From positions 3,410,001-3,474,000 of the forward strand of contig CP066225.1 of assembly GCA_016350165.1 (NCBI GenBank): a stretch of 64,000 nt of DNA, written 5' to 3'. Numbering within the stretch: position 1 is the stretch's first letter; each line of letters starts with the position of its first letter. Shown here piece after piece: positions 41,145 to 49,147 of this stretch. The DNA comes from Planctomycetota bacterium. GTDB taxonomy: Bacteria > Planctomycetota > Phycisphaerae > Phycisphaerales > Phycisphaeraceae. The notes under the pieces were generated by a model. That model searched no databases. It saw nothing but the letters and a program-made list of their open reading frames with translations, and was not told the DNA's origin. Made by a program: the position numbers and the translations under genes.

Positions 41145-41972
41145 TTTGTCTTTTCCTTGATTTGAAAAATGGGCTTCTGGATTGTCTGTTCGAGGATTTG
41201 CTTTTGAAGCCGGGCAGTGAATGATCTTTATGTATTTACTGCGTAATTAGTAGGCGTCATGTGAACGCGAAAAAGACCAGCTACCGAAATCGTATCGGAG
41301 CGGCTCGATTGGTTCGTTGCCTTACGCGTGCCTGGACAAAACTGTAAGCAATTGCCTCTTATCAGGTTGCAACAATCTAAGAAGCAGAGGACAGGGGGCT
41401 TACCGTACAAACTCAAGAAGTGCCAAAACGCATGAAAAAGCTGCGGAAGGATCTGAAAGCGGTTGTTTTGAGGTGAAAACCGTCAGATCATCTGGTTTTG
41501 GACTGATTCGGCCTTAGCTGTGCTTAGCTGAATCGATTCTGTCTATCCCACGAATTCCGGGAATGTCAGCCGCACTGGTAATCTGCGATGTTTGTAACTG
41601 ATGTTCAGGTAAAGACTTGCACTAGCGTGTCGGGGCCTGAGATCAGATAAGTCAAACGAAGGCAGCCCGGTACGGGTTGTGTGGTACCTACTTCGACCAC
41701 ACGGATTGCCAGAACTCATTCCCAGCCGTAACACGTTTGCCTGTAATGGCTTGTGTTTTCGGATGTCCCTCTTTGCCTTTGAGTTGGATTTTCCAAATCG
41801 TTTGGCATTAGGCTGCCGGCGTGGCCGGTTAACCGTGAAGCGGGGGTGTGGGATGAGTTTGTTGGAGAGCGGGTACGGTGAGTCTCCTACCGTCTGCTTC
41901 CATGAACAGACCCAACCTATAACATGGTCTGCTCGTACCCACGAGTTATCGACAAGATAAAACTGGGGTAAA
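41145..41972. ncRNA. Candidate large structured RNA between rpsO and pnp
   Basis: About 830 bases with no plausible ORF but many inverted repeats: 41476-41499 (AAAAC with GTTTT enclosing CAGAT with ATCTG), 41505-41534 (GATTC with GAATC), 41679-41702 (GTGTGGT with ACCACAC), a GTCTG/CAGAC hairpin near 41890-41910, and a long-range GGGTAC/GTACCC pair around 41872 and 41935. GC content stays high and even. It could be a pnp leader (minus strand) with autoregulatory structure or an independent ncRNA on either strand. I could not match it to RNase P RNA, tmRNA, SRP RNA, 6S RNA or a group II intron. Confidence 0.4.
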
Positions 41973-42008
41973 GAAAAAAGCCTGCATCAGCGTTAACTAC
42001 TGCAGGCC
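41973..42008 (-). terminator. Terminator of rpsO
   Basis: GCCTGCA with TGCAGGC (41980-41986, 42001-42007), 14-base loop, and TTTTTTC on the minus strand 14 bases after the rpsO stop. It would separate most rpsO transcripts from pnp. Confidence 0.8.
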
Positions 42009-42020
42009 TAATGATTTAGC

Positions 42021-42290
42021 TTATTTACGCAGGCCGAGCTTCTTGATGAGCTCGCGGTATGCGGTGTAATCATTCTTCTCGAGGTAACGGAGAAGACGGT
42101 TACGTTTTGAGACCATACCGAGGAGGCCACGGCGTGTTGAGAAGTCGTGTTTGTGTTCACGCATGTGTTCGGTGAGGTTGTTGATTCGTTCAGTGAGAAC
42201 TGCAACCTGTACCTGTGGTGAACCGGTGTCTTTGTCGCCCTGCTTGTTTTCGTCGATGAGGGCTGATTTTTTTGCTTCTGTAATTGACAT
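42021..42290 (-). CDS. rpsO: 30S ribosomal protein S15
   Basis: 89 residues from the ATG at 42290, exactly the normal S15 length and start ([12 protein letters not shown]); the frame is open ten codons further upstream. GDTGSP-type motif ([18 protein letters not shown]), [18 protein letters not shown] and [12 protein letters not shown] are family hallmarks. Binds the central domain of 16S rRNA. Unlike the usual tight rpsO-pnp pair, a terminator and 830 bases separate the two genes here. Confidence 0.98.
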   Translation of the reverse strand: MSITEAKKSALIDENKQGDKDTGSPQVQVAVLTERINNLTEHMREHKHDFSTRRGLLGMVSKRNRLLRYLEKNDYTAYRELIKKLGLRK

Positions 42291-43147
42291 ATTTGGCTGC
42301 CATTTGTGGGTGCATTGCACCGGATGTAAATTCTTGTTAATTGCGAGGTTACCGCATCCTGCTGCAACAATCGCGCCAATTAATCGCCAAAGGAACGAGA
42401 TAGTGTATCAAGGGGCGAGGTATAAGGCAATTATGAGCCAGAGGTTAGGGGCGATTATAGGTTCGTGGAGGGGGAGGGGAAAAGGCGTGTGTGGTGATGG
42501 GTAAATTGGGGGATTGAGGGATGGTCATGATTGCGGTTTTTGTGTTTCGGATTGGTGGGGTTTGAGGTGAGGATGGGGTAGTGTGAGATGGTTTATCGAG
42601 CGTGTTTTAGATTGAACCAAATCGTGCGCGCGTTCGCACGATTTGTGAGGACGGCGAACGAAATTTGAAAATTGTTTAGGCGCGCACGAACGCACACGTG
42701 AATTCTATGATTTAAGGTAATTGGTTGTGGTGTATGAATTTATAGCGGAAATTGAAAACGGTCAGAAATCGACTGAAAACGGCCAAAGATCGTCAGAAAC
42801 GGTGAGAAATAGCACGTTTTGGTTAAGAAATTGCGTTATACAGTGGTTGTCCACAACTGAATTTGCGCACAAATGTGCGCGTATAAGAGCTTTCGAGCGC
42901 ACAAAAGCGGGTTGTGGTGGCGGGTGAGTCACAGTTTCAGTTGGCGGGGCTGGAAGATGTAGTAATGTTGCAGCAACGTTGAAGAAGAATGTATTTGCTT
43001 CGAAATGATGAGAGTATAGGAAATGATGTAACTCATCCTGATAATTTCTTCTCGCCTTGCTTCACACTTAGATGTAGTTTTGTATGACATTGGAATTGAA
43101 CTCAATTATCAGTTTGTTAATGCATTTTATTTTCCGAGGTAAGGGTT
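42291..43147. other. Gene-free region with phased element B
   Basis: No credible gene in 857 bases. Left 300 bases are G-rich on the plus strand and hold the rpsO promoter region (minus strand). 42600-42910 holds element B. The last 200 bases are AT-rich and contain the promoter of the DUF3800 gene. Confidence 0.5.
42600..42910 (-). repeat. Phased T-tract / CGCGCACA element B (minus orientation)
   Basis: On the minus strand it starts with ACGCGCACATTTGTGCGC (42864-42881), followed by T-runs every 10 bases (42745-42815; on the plus strand these read GAAAACGGTC-like) and ends in GTGCGTTCGTGCGCGCC (42680-42696). A perfect 10-bp hairpin (42619-42628 with 42635-42644) lies beyond. Architecture, sequence words and order match element A at 15319-15546. 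Confidence 0.6.
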
Positions 43148-44335
43148 ATGGAATATACGGTTTTTGTTGATGAATCAGGGACTGAAGGTTTAGACCTTAA
43201 TTGCAGAGGTAATTCTAGGTTATTCGTTTTATGTGCAATTTTGATACCAACTTCGAGGTTGGCTGATATTCGCTCGCAATTTGAAACAGTTTGTATGAGG
43301 CATAGAGGGCAGGCAAAAGAACTAAAATATCAGAATGTGAAGAGAAGCTATCCAAAGCTTAGGCAACTAATTTCGGAGATATCTGAAATTGATTTTATTA
43401 CTAGATTTTTAGTAGTAGATAAACCTGACGCAATCAAAAAACTGAGAGATGATAAAAGGAAGCCTGTAAATTTTTTAAAAACTCTGCATAGATTGCTCTA
43501 TGAAGATATTGAAGAGATATGCCCGAATTTATCGATCATGTGTGATCAAGTAAAAAGTGGCACCACTATGCTTGAGTTAAAGGGTTATATAGATTCGATT
43601 ATGGAAACGACTCTATTTAGACGGTTTGAGTTTCAGTTTGTTCAGAGCGAGCAAGAGCCAGGTATACAGATTTCTGACATTCTGAGCGGTGTTTATAGGG
43701 AATATTTAGCTTATGGCTCTGAAACCGAACATGGTCAGGAAATGCGAAGTTGGTTGTCGCCTAGGATTGATGGAAAACGTGATTACCCATACCAATCTAA
43801 GCGCTTAGTAGTCGATACAAGTGAGATTGGATCGACAGAGTACGATTTAATGATAGATCATTATGCAATAGAATTAGCGGAGAGTTATTTAGAGGGAAAT
43901 CAATACGATCAGGACACAAACTATAAAGCATGTGTTTTATTTGTACATAAACTAATTGATGCCTATCAGCAATCAGAAAAAAAATGGGTTTATTTGAGCG
44001 ACTTGCGTAAAAGTTATGCACTTGCTTTTGGCAAGAATATTACAGAACAACAATATCGATCGGAAGTGATTGGTTCGCTTAGGGATGAAGGCTTGTTGGT
44101 TGTGAGTAAAAGTACTGGTGGCTACAAATTACCAACATGTTATAGAGATATGATTGAATACATTAACACAAATAATAAAAGCTTAGTAAAAATGGTTGAG
44201 CGAATTGATAAAGCTCGCAGAGGTATTTTGGCTGCAACAGTAAACCAATTAGATATTTTAGATAACGAAGAGTACATTAGGCTGCGGGAATTTGTAGATA
44301 CGCTCGAAAATTCTAGTTTATCAAGTGTAAGGTGA
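43148..44335 (+). CDS. DUF3800 protein with C-terminal winged-helix-like extension
   Basis: 395 residues. The N-terminal 230 residues match DUF3800: YTVFVDESGTEG at 3-14 (acidic FVDESG motif), FVLCAILIP, and the late IQISDILSGVYREY motif. This RNase H-like fold is often found on mobile DNA and near defence genes; its activity is not established. The C-terminal 150 residues (from CVLFVHKLID) look helical, with WVYLSDLRKSYALAFG ... SLRDEGLLVVSKSTGGYKL resembling a winged helix. Clearly AT-richer than neighbouring genes, with A/T-ending codons, which suggests horizontal transfer. It stands alone. Confidence 0.75.
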   Translation: MEYTVFVDESGTEGLDLNCRGNSRLFVLCAILIPTSRLADIRSQFETVCMRHRGQAKELKYQNVKRSYPKLRQLISEISEIDFITRFLVVDKPDAIKKLRDDKRKPVNFLKTLHRLLYEDIEEICPNLSIMCDQVKSGTTMLELKGYIDSIMETTLFRRFEFQFVQSEQEPGIQISDILSGVYREYLAYGSETEHGQEMRSWLSPRIDGKRDYPYQSKRLVVDTSEIGSTEYDLMIDHYAIELAESYLEGNQYDQDTNYKACVLFVHKLIDAYQQSEKKWVYLSDLRKSYALAFGKNITEQQYRSEVIGSLRDEGLLVVSKSTGGYKLPTCYRDMIEYINTNNKSLVKMVERIDKARRGILAATVNQLDILDNEEYIRLREFVDTLENSSLSSVR

Positions 44336-44486
44336 ATGTTTATGCCATGGATCTTCAATGATGTTGGGCGGGTTGGTGATGAGGTTGCGGTTTGTGAGTG
44401 AATGGGATGGTTGGGTTGTGGGTTAGCTTGTAGAATGTGAAAGTGAAGTAATTGATTGTCTATTAGATGATTAGCCGGGAGCGAAT

Positions 44487-45086
44487 ATGTCGGAATGGAT
44501 TGCGTTTGGTATTGAATGGACAGCTGCATTGTTTGGGGTGTTGTGTGTGGTATTAACGATCAGACGGAATGTCTGGTGTTGGCCTGCGGGGTTAGTGCAG
44601 GTGCTTTTATTTATTTATATTTTTTATAATGCGAAGTTGTATTCGGATTTGTTGTTGCATGTAGTTTATGTGGTGTTGCAGTTTTATGGATGGTGGGCAT
44701 GGTTGCATGGCGGAGGAGAAGGGAAGCCTTTAGAAATAAGCAGGTTGTCGATGGTTAGTGCTATTGGGTGGGTGTGCGCGGGGTTGTTTGGTGTGTTTGG
44801 ATTGGGATATGTGATGGATACGTGGACGGATGCATCGTTGGCGTATTGGGATGCTGCGACTACTGTATTAAGTTTGATTGCGACATATTTGCTGGCGAGA
44901 AAAGTACTGGAAAACTGGGTGGTTTGGATCAGTGTTGATGTGTTGTGTATAGGGATATATTCATACAAGGGGTTACATGTCACGACGGGTTTGTATTCGA
45001 TCTTTTTAGTTTTAGCAATAACGGGTTTGATTACATGGGTTCGAACATTGAAAAAAGAAGTGAAGCAAGTCCCAGTCGCGGTATGA
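44487..45086 (+). CDS. pnuC: Nicotinamide riboside transporter PnuC
   Basis: 199 residues with about seven membrane segments. RRNVWCWPAGLVQVLLFIYIFY and YSDLLLHVVYVVLQFYGWWAW are the PnuC signatures. It moves nicotinamide riboside across the inner membrane by facilitated diffusion, trapped by phosphorylation in the cytoplasm. It overlaps nadR, whose kinase domain performs that phosphorylation, so the pair forms a complete NAD salvage route. No riboswitch recognised upstream. Confidence 0.93.
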   Translation: MSEWIAFGIEWTAALFGVLCVVLTIRRNVWCWPAGLVQVLLFIYIFYNAKLYSDLLLHVVYVVLQFYGWWAWLHGGGEGKPLEISRLSMVSAIGWVCAGLFGVFGLGYVMDTWTDASLAYWDAATTVLSLIATYLLARKVLENWVVWISVDVLCIGIYSYKGLHVTTGLYSIFLVLAITGLITWVRTLKKEVKQVPVAV

Positions 45087-46069
45087 TTTTGGGCAAGTTT
45101 ATGCCGCCGCATATGGGGCATAAATACTTGATAGATTTTGGTCGTCATTATGTTGATGAGTTGACGGTGTTGGTTTGTACGCGCGGGTGTGAGGAGATTG
45201 ATGGTGAAAAGCGGTGGCGATGGATGAATGAAATGTTTGGTGGTGCTGGGGTGAAGTTGGTTCATGTGACGGATGATCTGCCGCAGGTGCCTGAAGATGA
45301 TGAGCGGTTTTGGGAAATTTGGCGGGGTGTTGTGCTTGAGCATATGCCAGAGGGGACGGATTATGTTTTTGCGTGTGAAGCGTATGGGTATCAGTTAGCT
45401 GATGTGTTAGACGCGAAGTATGTGCCAGTGGATCGAGCGCGAGAAATGGTGCCTGTATCAGCGACGATGATCAGAGAAGATCCATTAAGGCATTGGGAGT
45501 ACTTGCCAGAATGTGTGCGGCCGGAGTATGTGAAACGTGTTTGTTTGTTTGGTCCTGAATCGACAGGTAAGAGTACGCTGGCGGCAGGTTTGGCGAAGCA
45601 TTTTGAAACGGTGTGTGTTGGTGAGCATGCACGTCCGTTGTTGGATCATAAGGAAGGTGTGTGTGAGGAAGTTGATATTCCCTTGATCGCAAAGGGGCAG
45701 CGAACGTCGGAGGATGCGCTGGCTTTGCAAGCAAATCGTTTGTTGATTTGCGATACGGATGCGTTGTTAACATGTGTTTGGAGTGAGAAGTTGTTTGGGG
45801 GGTATTCGGATTGGCTGTATGGGTTTGCAATGGAACGTGAGTATGACCTTTACTTGCTTTTAGATATTGATGTACCTTGGGTGAATGATGGGCAGCGGTA
45901 TTTGGAAGAAGCGCGTGAAGATTTTATGGTGAGGTGTGTGAGAATGTTAGAGAAGGCGGGGCGGCCTTACCTTAAGGTGAGTGGTGATTGGGGTGAGAGA
46001 TTTGAGGTTGCGGTACGTGCGTGTGATGAACTGATCGAGTGTCATAGAAGCAAGTATTCACAGCTTTAG
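45083..46069 (+). CDS. nadR: NadR-type NMN adenylyltransferase / ribosylnicotinamide kinase
   Basis: About 328 residues from the ATG at 45083, which overlaps the pnuC stop (ATGA) and implies coupling; an ATG at 45035 would add 16 residues and overlap by 52 bases. Nucleotidyltransferase domain first (ILGKFMPPHMGH, with the GxFxPxHxGH signature, and SATMIREDP near residue 130), then the kinase domain with Walker A FGPESTGKST at about 156. It turns nicotinamide riboside to NMN and NMN to NAD. It lacks the N-terminal HTH of enterobacterial NadR, so it is not a repressor. Confidence 0.92.
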   Translation: MILGKFMPPHMGHKYLIDFGRHYVDELTVLVCTRGCEEIDGEKRWRWMNEMFGGAGVKLVHVTDDLPQVPEDDERFWEIWRGVVLEHMPEGTDYVFACEAYGYQLADVLDAKYVPVDRAREMVPVSATMIREDPLRHWEYLPECVRPEYVKRVCLFGPESTGKSTLAAGLAKHFETVCVGEHARPLLDHKEGVCEEVDIPLIAKGQRTSEDALALQANRLLICDTDALLTCVWSEKLFGGYSDWLYGFAMEREYDLYLLLDIDVPWVNDGQRYLEEAREDFMVRCVRMLEKAGRPYLKVSGDWGERFEVAVRACDELIECHRSKYSQL

Positions 46070-46089
46070 ATGGGGGCTATGATTTGTAG

Positions 46090-47073
46090 ATGGCTGATTG
46101 GAAGAAATGGAATAAAAAACGGTTTTTGATTTGGGGTAGTGGGATGGTTGTGGTGCTAGCTATCTTGTGGTTAGGTGTTGCGATGGGTGGGGTTTGGTTA
46201 GTCTCGACGCGTGATGGCATGAAGGTGGTGAGTTGGTTGCGTGGAAAAACGGTGAGTGTGGATGAGAAGGAAGTTTTGCCTGCGATTGATTGGGGGGAGT
46301 ATGAGAATTTGGAATTAGTGACAGCGGATGGTGAGCTGATTGTGACGACGGTGATTGCACATGATGATGAAGAAAGTGCTATAAAAAAAGGGGTAGATGA
46401 TCCTGTGGTGCTGTTGATGCATGGGAAGGGAGGGAGCCGGAAGAGTATGTTGAAGGTGGCGGAGTGGTGGTATGAATTGGGGGCGGATGTTGTTTTGATT
46501 ACGCTACGCGGGCATGGCGATTCTTCGGGTGAATGGTTTGATGGGTATGGGGTAAGGTTAGATGCTGAACGAGCGGTGAGGTTTATTAAGGAGCGATTTG
46601 GGGAACGGCCTTTGATATTGCATGGACAGTCGATGGGTGCGGGGGCAGCGATGTATATGGATGAAAAAGTGGCTGAGGGTGTGGATGGGTATGTGTTTGA
46701 TTGTTTGTATGACGATATGAGGCATGCGATTAGGAATCGGGCGGGGATGTATTTGCCTTGGGGTGTGGAGTGGATGGCTTATGAGACTATATTGGTTGGT
46801 GGGAAATTGTGGGGAGGTGAGGTTGGTGAGATGGTTCCTTTGGATTATGTAGAGGGGTTGCCGAGGGATGCGTATGTTGCGTTTGTGCCGGGGAAATACG
46901 ATGAACATGCGAAGGCAGTGGAATCAGATCGGATGTATGACAAGTTGATGGAGACTGGGATTGCAGGGGAATTAACGGTGCTTAACGGTGGGCATACGAC
47001 GTTAGAACATGAAGACCCGGAGGGTTATAAAAAAGTGATCGAGCGTGTCTATTCGAAGGTTAGAAGTGAATAG
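46090..47073 (+). CDS. Membrane-anchored alpha/beta hydrolase
   Basis: 327 residues. N-terminal membrane segment (about 14-37), then an alpha/beta-hydrolase fold: LLMHGKGGSRKSM (oxyanion region), LRGHGDSSG, nucleophile elbow HGQSMGAG with Ser near residue 178, and a late catalytic His in NGGHTTLEHEDPEG. BEM46/YfhR-like. The substrate is unknown. It starts 20 bases after nadR and so is probably in the pnuC-nadR operon. It also lies 350 bases before the YcaO locus, but nothing specific ties it to that. Confidence 0.8.
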   Translation: MADWKKWNKKRFLIWGSGMVVVLAILWLGVAMGGVWLVSTRDGMKVVSWLRGKTVSVDEKEVLPAIDWGEYENLELVTADGELIVTTVIAHDDEESAIKKGVDDPVVLLMHGKGGSRKSMLKVAEWWYELGADVVLITLRGHGDSSGEWFDGYGVRLDAERAVRFIKERFGERPLILHGQSMGAGAAMYMDEKVAEGVDGYVFDCLYDDMRHAIRNRAGMYLPWGVEWMAYETILVGGKLWGGEVGEMVPLDYVEGLPRDAYVAFVPGKYDEHAKAVESDRMYDKLMETGIAGELTVLNGGHTTLEHEDPEGYKKVIERVYSKVRSE

Positions 47074-47420
47074 AAGGTTGATCGGTTAAAGATTGGGTAG
47101 GCTGTTTCTATATTGGAATGTCGGGTCGAATGTATGAAAGTCACGTGCTGGGTTGATGCGGTTTTAGTTATTTAGAATATTGCAATTTAGCTGGTTTGTA
47201 GTAGCGGTGTGGGGGGAATCAAGTGGAAGTAAATCCTGAAAATGTGGGAAATCCGTTGGGGTTTACGTGAGATTGTGGGATTGATTGGTTTTGTAAATGT
47301 CAGCTAAGATTGGCTGTATTTGCGTAAGAATACCTTTCGTGTGAGTTGAAGCGTCCTTACTAATTTAACAAAAATAGCTGCATGGGCTGCCATGCGCTGA
47401 TACATATTTAGGAGAATCCT
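47074..47420 (+). other. Intergenic region before the small Cys-rich peptide gene
   Basis: No ORF of note in 347 bases. Contains AT-rich stretches that could be promoters of the small peptide gene (for example TTGAAG and TAAGAT-like elements near 47340). No terminator seen for the hydrolase gene. Confidence 0.4.
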
Positions 47421-47567
47421 ATGGGATCATGTTACACAGGCACTTGGAACTGTTGCGGTAGGGCGGGGTCAAATCTGAAGAAGAATCGTCTGACTAAGAA
47501 GGAAGCAGAGATTATTAAGAAGGCTTCTAAGGCTGAGCTAAAGAAGGTTTCTTCTAAGACACGGTAA
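47421..47567 (+). CDS. 48-residue Cys-rich peptide, candidate RiPP precursor
   Basis: Short ORF with a strong AGGAGA SD six bases before its ATG. The N-terminal part, right after Met, is GSCYTGTWNCCGRAGSN with Cys at 4, 11 and 12 plus Ser, Thr, Trp and Gly. Residues 19-48 form a Lys-rich amphipathic helix-like tail (LTKKEAEIIKKASKAELKK). A modifiable N-terminus and a C-terminal recognition tail are the arrangement of bottromycin precursors (core first, follower behind). The next gene is a YcaO enzyme, and a hairpin lies between. No homologue was recognised. It could instead be an unmodified small nucleic-acid-binding protein. Confidence 0.65.
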   Translation: MGSCYTGTWNCCGRAGSNLKKNRLTKKEAEIIKKASKAELKKVSSKTR

Positions 47568-47616
47568 AAAGTGATTGTAATTATTGGGGACGTGGATTGA
47601 GTGAATAGTGAAATCA

Positions 47617-47652
47617 AAAGCGGCACGGACGTGAGTCTTTGCCGCTTATTTT
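47617..47652 (+). terminator. Terminator-like hairpin between the peptide and YcaO genes
   Basis: AAGCGGCA with TGCCGCTT (47618-47625, 47640-47647), then ATTTTA. Its strength is moderate. In RiPP loci such a hairpin often lets the precursor be transcribed more than the enzyme. Confidence 0.6.
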
Positions 47653-47751
47653 ATGGTGATGATATGGAGTGAGTCGAAGTAGATTTTGGCGACTAAAGCG
47701 GCATATGATTGTATGTTGACGTGATTGTTTTTACTGGAAGGATTGCGGTTT

Positions 47752-49014
47752 ATGGTAACGCAGGATTTTGAACGAAGTGTGTCAGCCTTGAAAGCGATTG
47801 AAGTTGCGCGTGAGGAAATTCGTGCACTGGGTTATGCGTACAAAGTGAAGAGATACGGGGATTATATGCCTATATATGAAGTGAATATTGAGCGGGGTGG
47901 TGATCGTGTCGTGAGTGGTGTGGGGAAGGGGGGCGAGCCGTTTTGTGAGGCTGGTGCTTATTTTGAGGCGATCGAGCATTTGTATGGCGAGACGATTATA
48001 CCGATGCCTGAGAAGTTGGTTGTGAAGCATACGCATGAGTTGGCGAAACAGGATGTTGGTGGGAAGAGTTTGCCTTTGGAAATGTTGTTGGAGTTTCCGG
48101 ATCAGCGCGTGTATTGCACAGCGTTGCATGAGTATGGTGGGGAAGGGCGTGTGATGTATGTGCCGACGTTTTTCTGGTCGCCGAGTTTGTTGATGGATCG
48201 GAGGTATGTTTGTGATGATGCGAATGTTGAGTTGTATGAGTACATGTTGAAGTATGCTAGTAATAGTGGTGTTGCATCGGGTATGACGAAAGAAGATGCG
48301 GTGTTGCATGGAATCAATGAGGGGATTGAAAGGGATGGGTATGGAACGCTACTGTATCGATATTTTTATTGTGATGAGGTGAGGCCGTTACCGGTGCTGG
48401 ATAAGGGGTCGTTGTCAAAGGAATTGAAGTATGAAATATTGGATATTGAGCATCACGTTAAGCATGAAGTTGTGTTGATTGATGCAACGACGAATTTGGG
48501 TGTGCCTGTGGTTGGTGCTGTGTTTAAAGGGGCGAGGTATGGTGGAGGGCATTGTACGCCGGGGTTTGGGTGTTCGCTGTATCCGGAGATTGCGATTAAG
48601 CGAGCGGTGTATGAGGCATTGCAGATTGTGTATGGGACGCAGGCGTATGCCGATGAATATCAGATGATGCATGAGCGAGATTTGGAGCGGATTGATTTTG
48701 ATGATCGGTTTGCGAAGTGTATGCGATTTGATTTGTCGGTGTATGAGAAGGGTCTTGGCTATGAGATGGTGGATTATGATGATCTTGGTGATCGGAAGGT
48801 GAAGTTGGATAAGCCTTATTCGACGATGGAGCAGGTGGCGAGGTTAGTGGGGTTGCTTGAGAAGAAGGGGATGCGAGTTTATGTGCATGAACTGAAGGCA
48901 CTGGCGCATGGTGCGCATGTGATGTGTACACAGATACCGGGGTTGAGCCTGTTTTTCCTTGCGGCTGGTGGGATGATGGTACCGCCGGAGGGGCGAACGG
49001 TGGAAGCCTATTGA
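47752..49014 (+). CDS. Stand-alone YcaO-domain enzyme
   Basis: 420 residues from the ATG at 47752 (GGAAGG SD; a TTG at 47725 is also in frame). YcaO motifs: GVGKGGEP at 56-63 followed by EAIEHLYGE (72-80), SNSGVASGMT (171-180), NEGIERD (190-196), GGGHCTPGFGC (265-275) and RAVYEALQ (285-292). These are the ATP/Mg-binding elements of the family, which activates peptide amides to make azolines, thioamides, amidines or to assist other modifications. No fused or adjacent E1/ocin-ThiF partner or dehydrogenase, and no C-terminal PxPxP motif (VPPEGR instead), so it is not a standard azole-forming cyclodehydratase. The small Cys-rich peptide upstream is its likely substrate. Confidence 0.88.
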   Translation: MVTQDFERSVSALKAIEVAREEIRALGYAYKVKRYGDYMPIYEVNIERGGDRVVSGVGKGGEPFCEAGAYFEAIEHLYGETIIPMPEKLVVKHTHELAKQDVGGKSLPLEMLLEFPDQRVYCTALHEYGGEGRVMYVPTFFWSPSLLMDRRYVCDDANVELYEYMLKYASNSGVASGMTKEDAVLHGINEGIERDGYGTLLYRYFYCDEVRPLPVLDKGSLSKELKYEILDIEHHVKHEVVLIDATTNLGVPVVGAVFKGARYGGGHCTPGFGCSLYPEIAIKRAVYEALQIVYGTQAYADEYQMMHERDLERIDFDDRFAKCMRFDLSVYEKGLGYEMVDYDDLGDRKVKLDKPYSTMEQVARLVGLLEKKGMRVYVHELKALAHGAHVMCTQIPGLSLFFLAAGGMMVPPEGRTVEAY

Positions 49015-49063
49015 TGAGTTAGACAGATTGTGAAGATAAAGTGTGTTGTGAGTGTGGGGTAAG

Positions 49064-49090
49064 AAAAACGCTGAGCCTGGTGGCTCAGCG
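49064..49090 (-). terminator. Terminator of the YeeE/YedE genes
   Basis: Perfect 9-bp stem (49069-49077 with 49082-49090), TGGT loop; on the minus strand a T-run follows. It sits between convergent YcaO and YeeE genes. Confidence 0.85.
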
Positions 49091-49147
49091 TGACTCGGGG
49101 TATGCGAGAAGAGGGATGTGTTGAGGACTTGTTGAAATTTGTTTTTG

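Noticed and set aside
41145-41972. RNase P RNA, tmRNA or group II intron
   Set aside because: ACAGGGGGCTTACC at about 41388 recalls the RNase P 3' motif and some hairpins recall intron domain V, but the conserved 5' motif (GAGGAAAGTCC), the tmRNA ends and the intron 5' GTGCG end are not found.
42847-42855. DnaA-box-like TTGTCCACA inside element B
   Set aside because: A single site with one mismatch to TTATCCACA, with no cluster, AT-rich unwinding region or dnaA/dnaN/gyr genes nearby.
46090-47073. Alpha/beta hydrolase as a RiPP enzyme comparable to BotH
   Set aside because: It is close to nadR (20 bases) rather than to the peptide gene, has a membrane anchor and a complete hydrolase site; fold similarity alone is not evidence.
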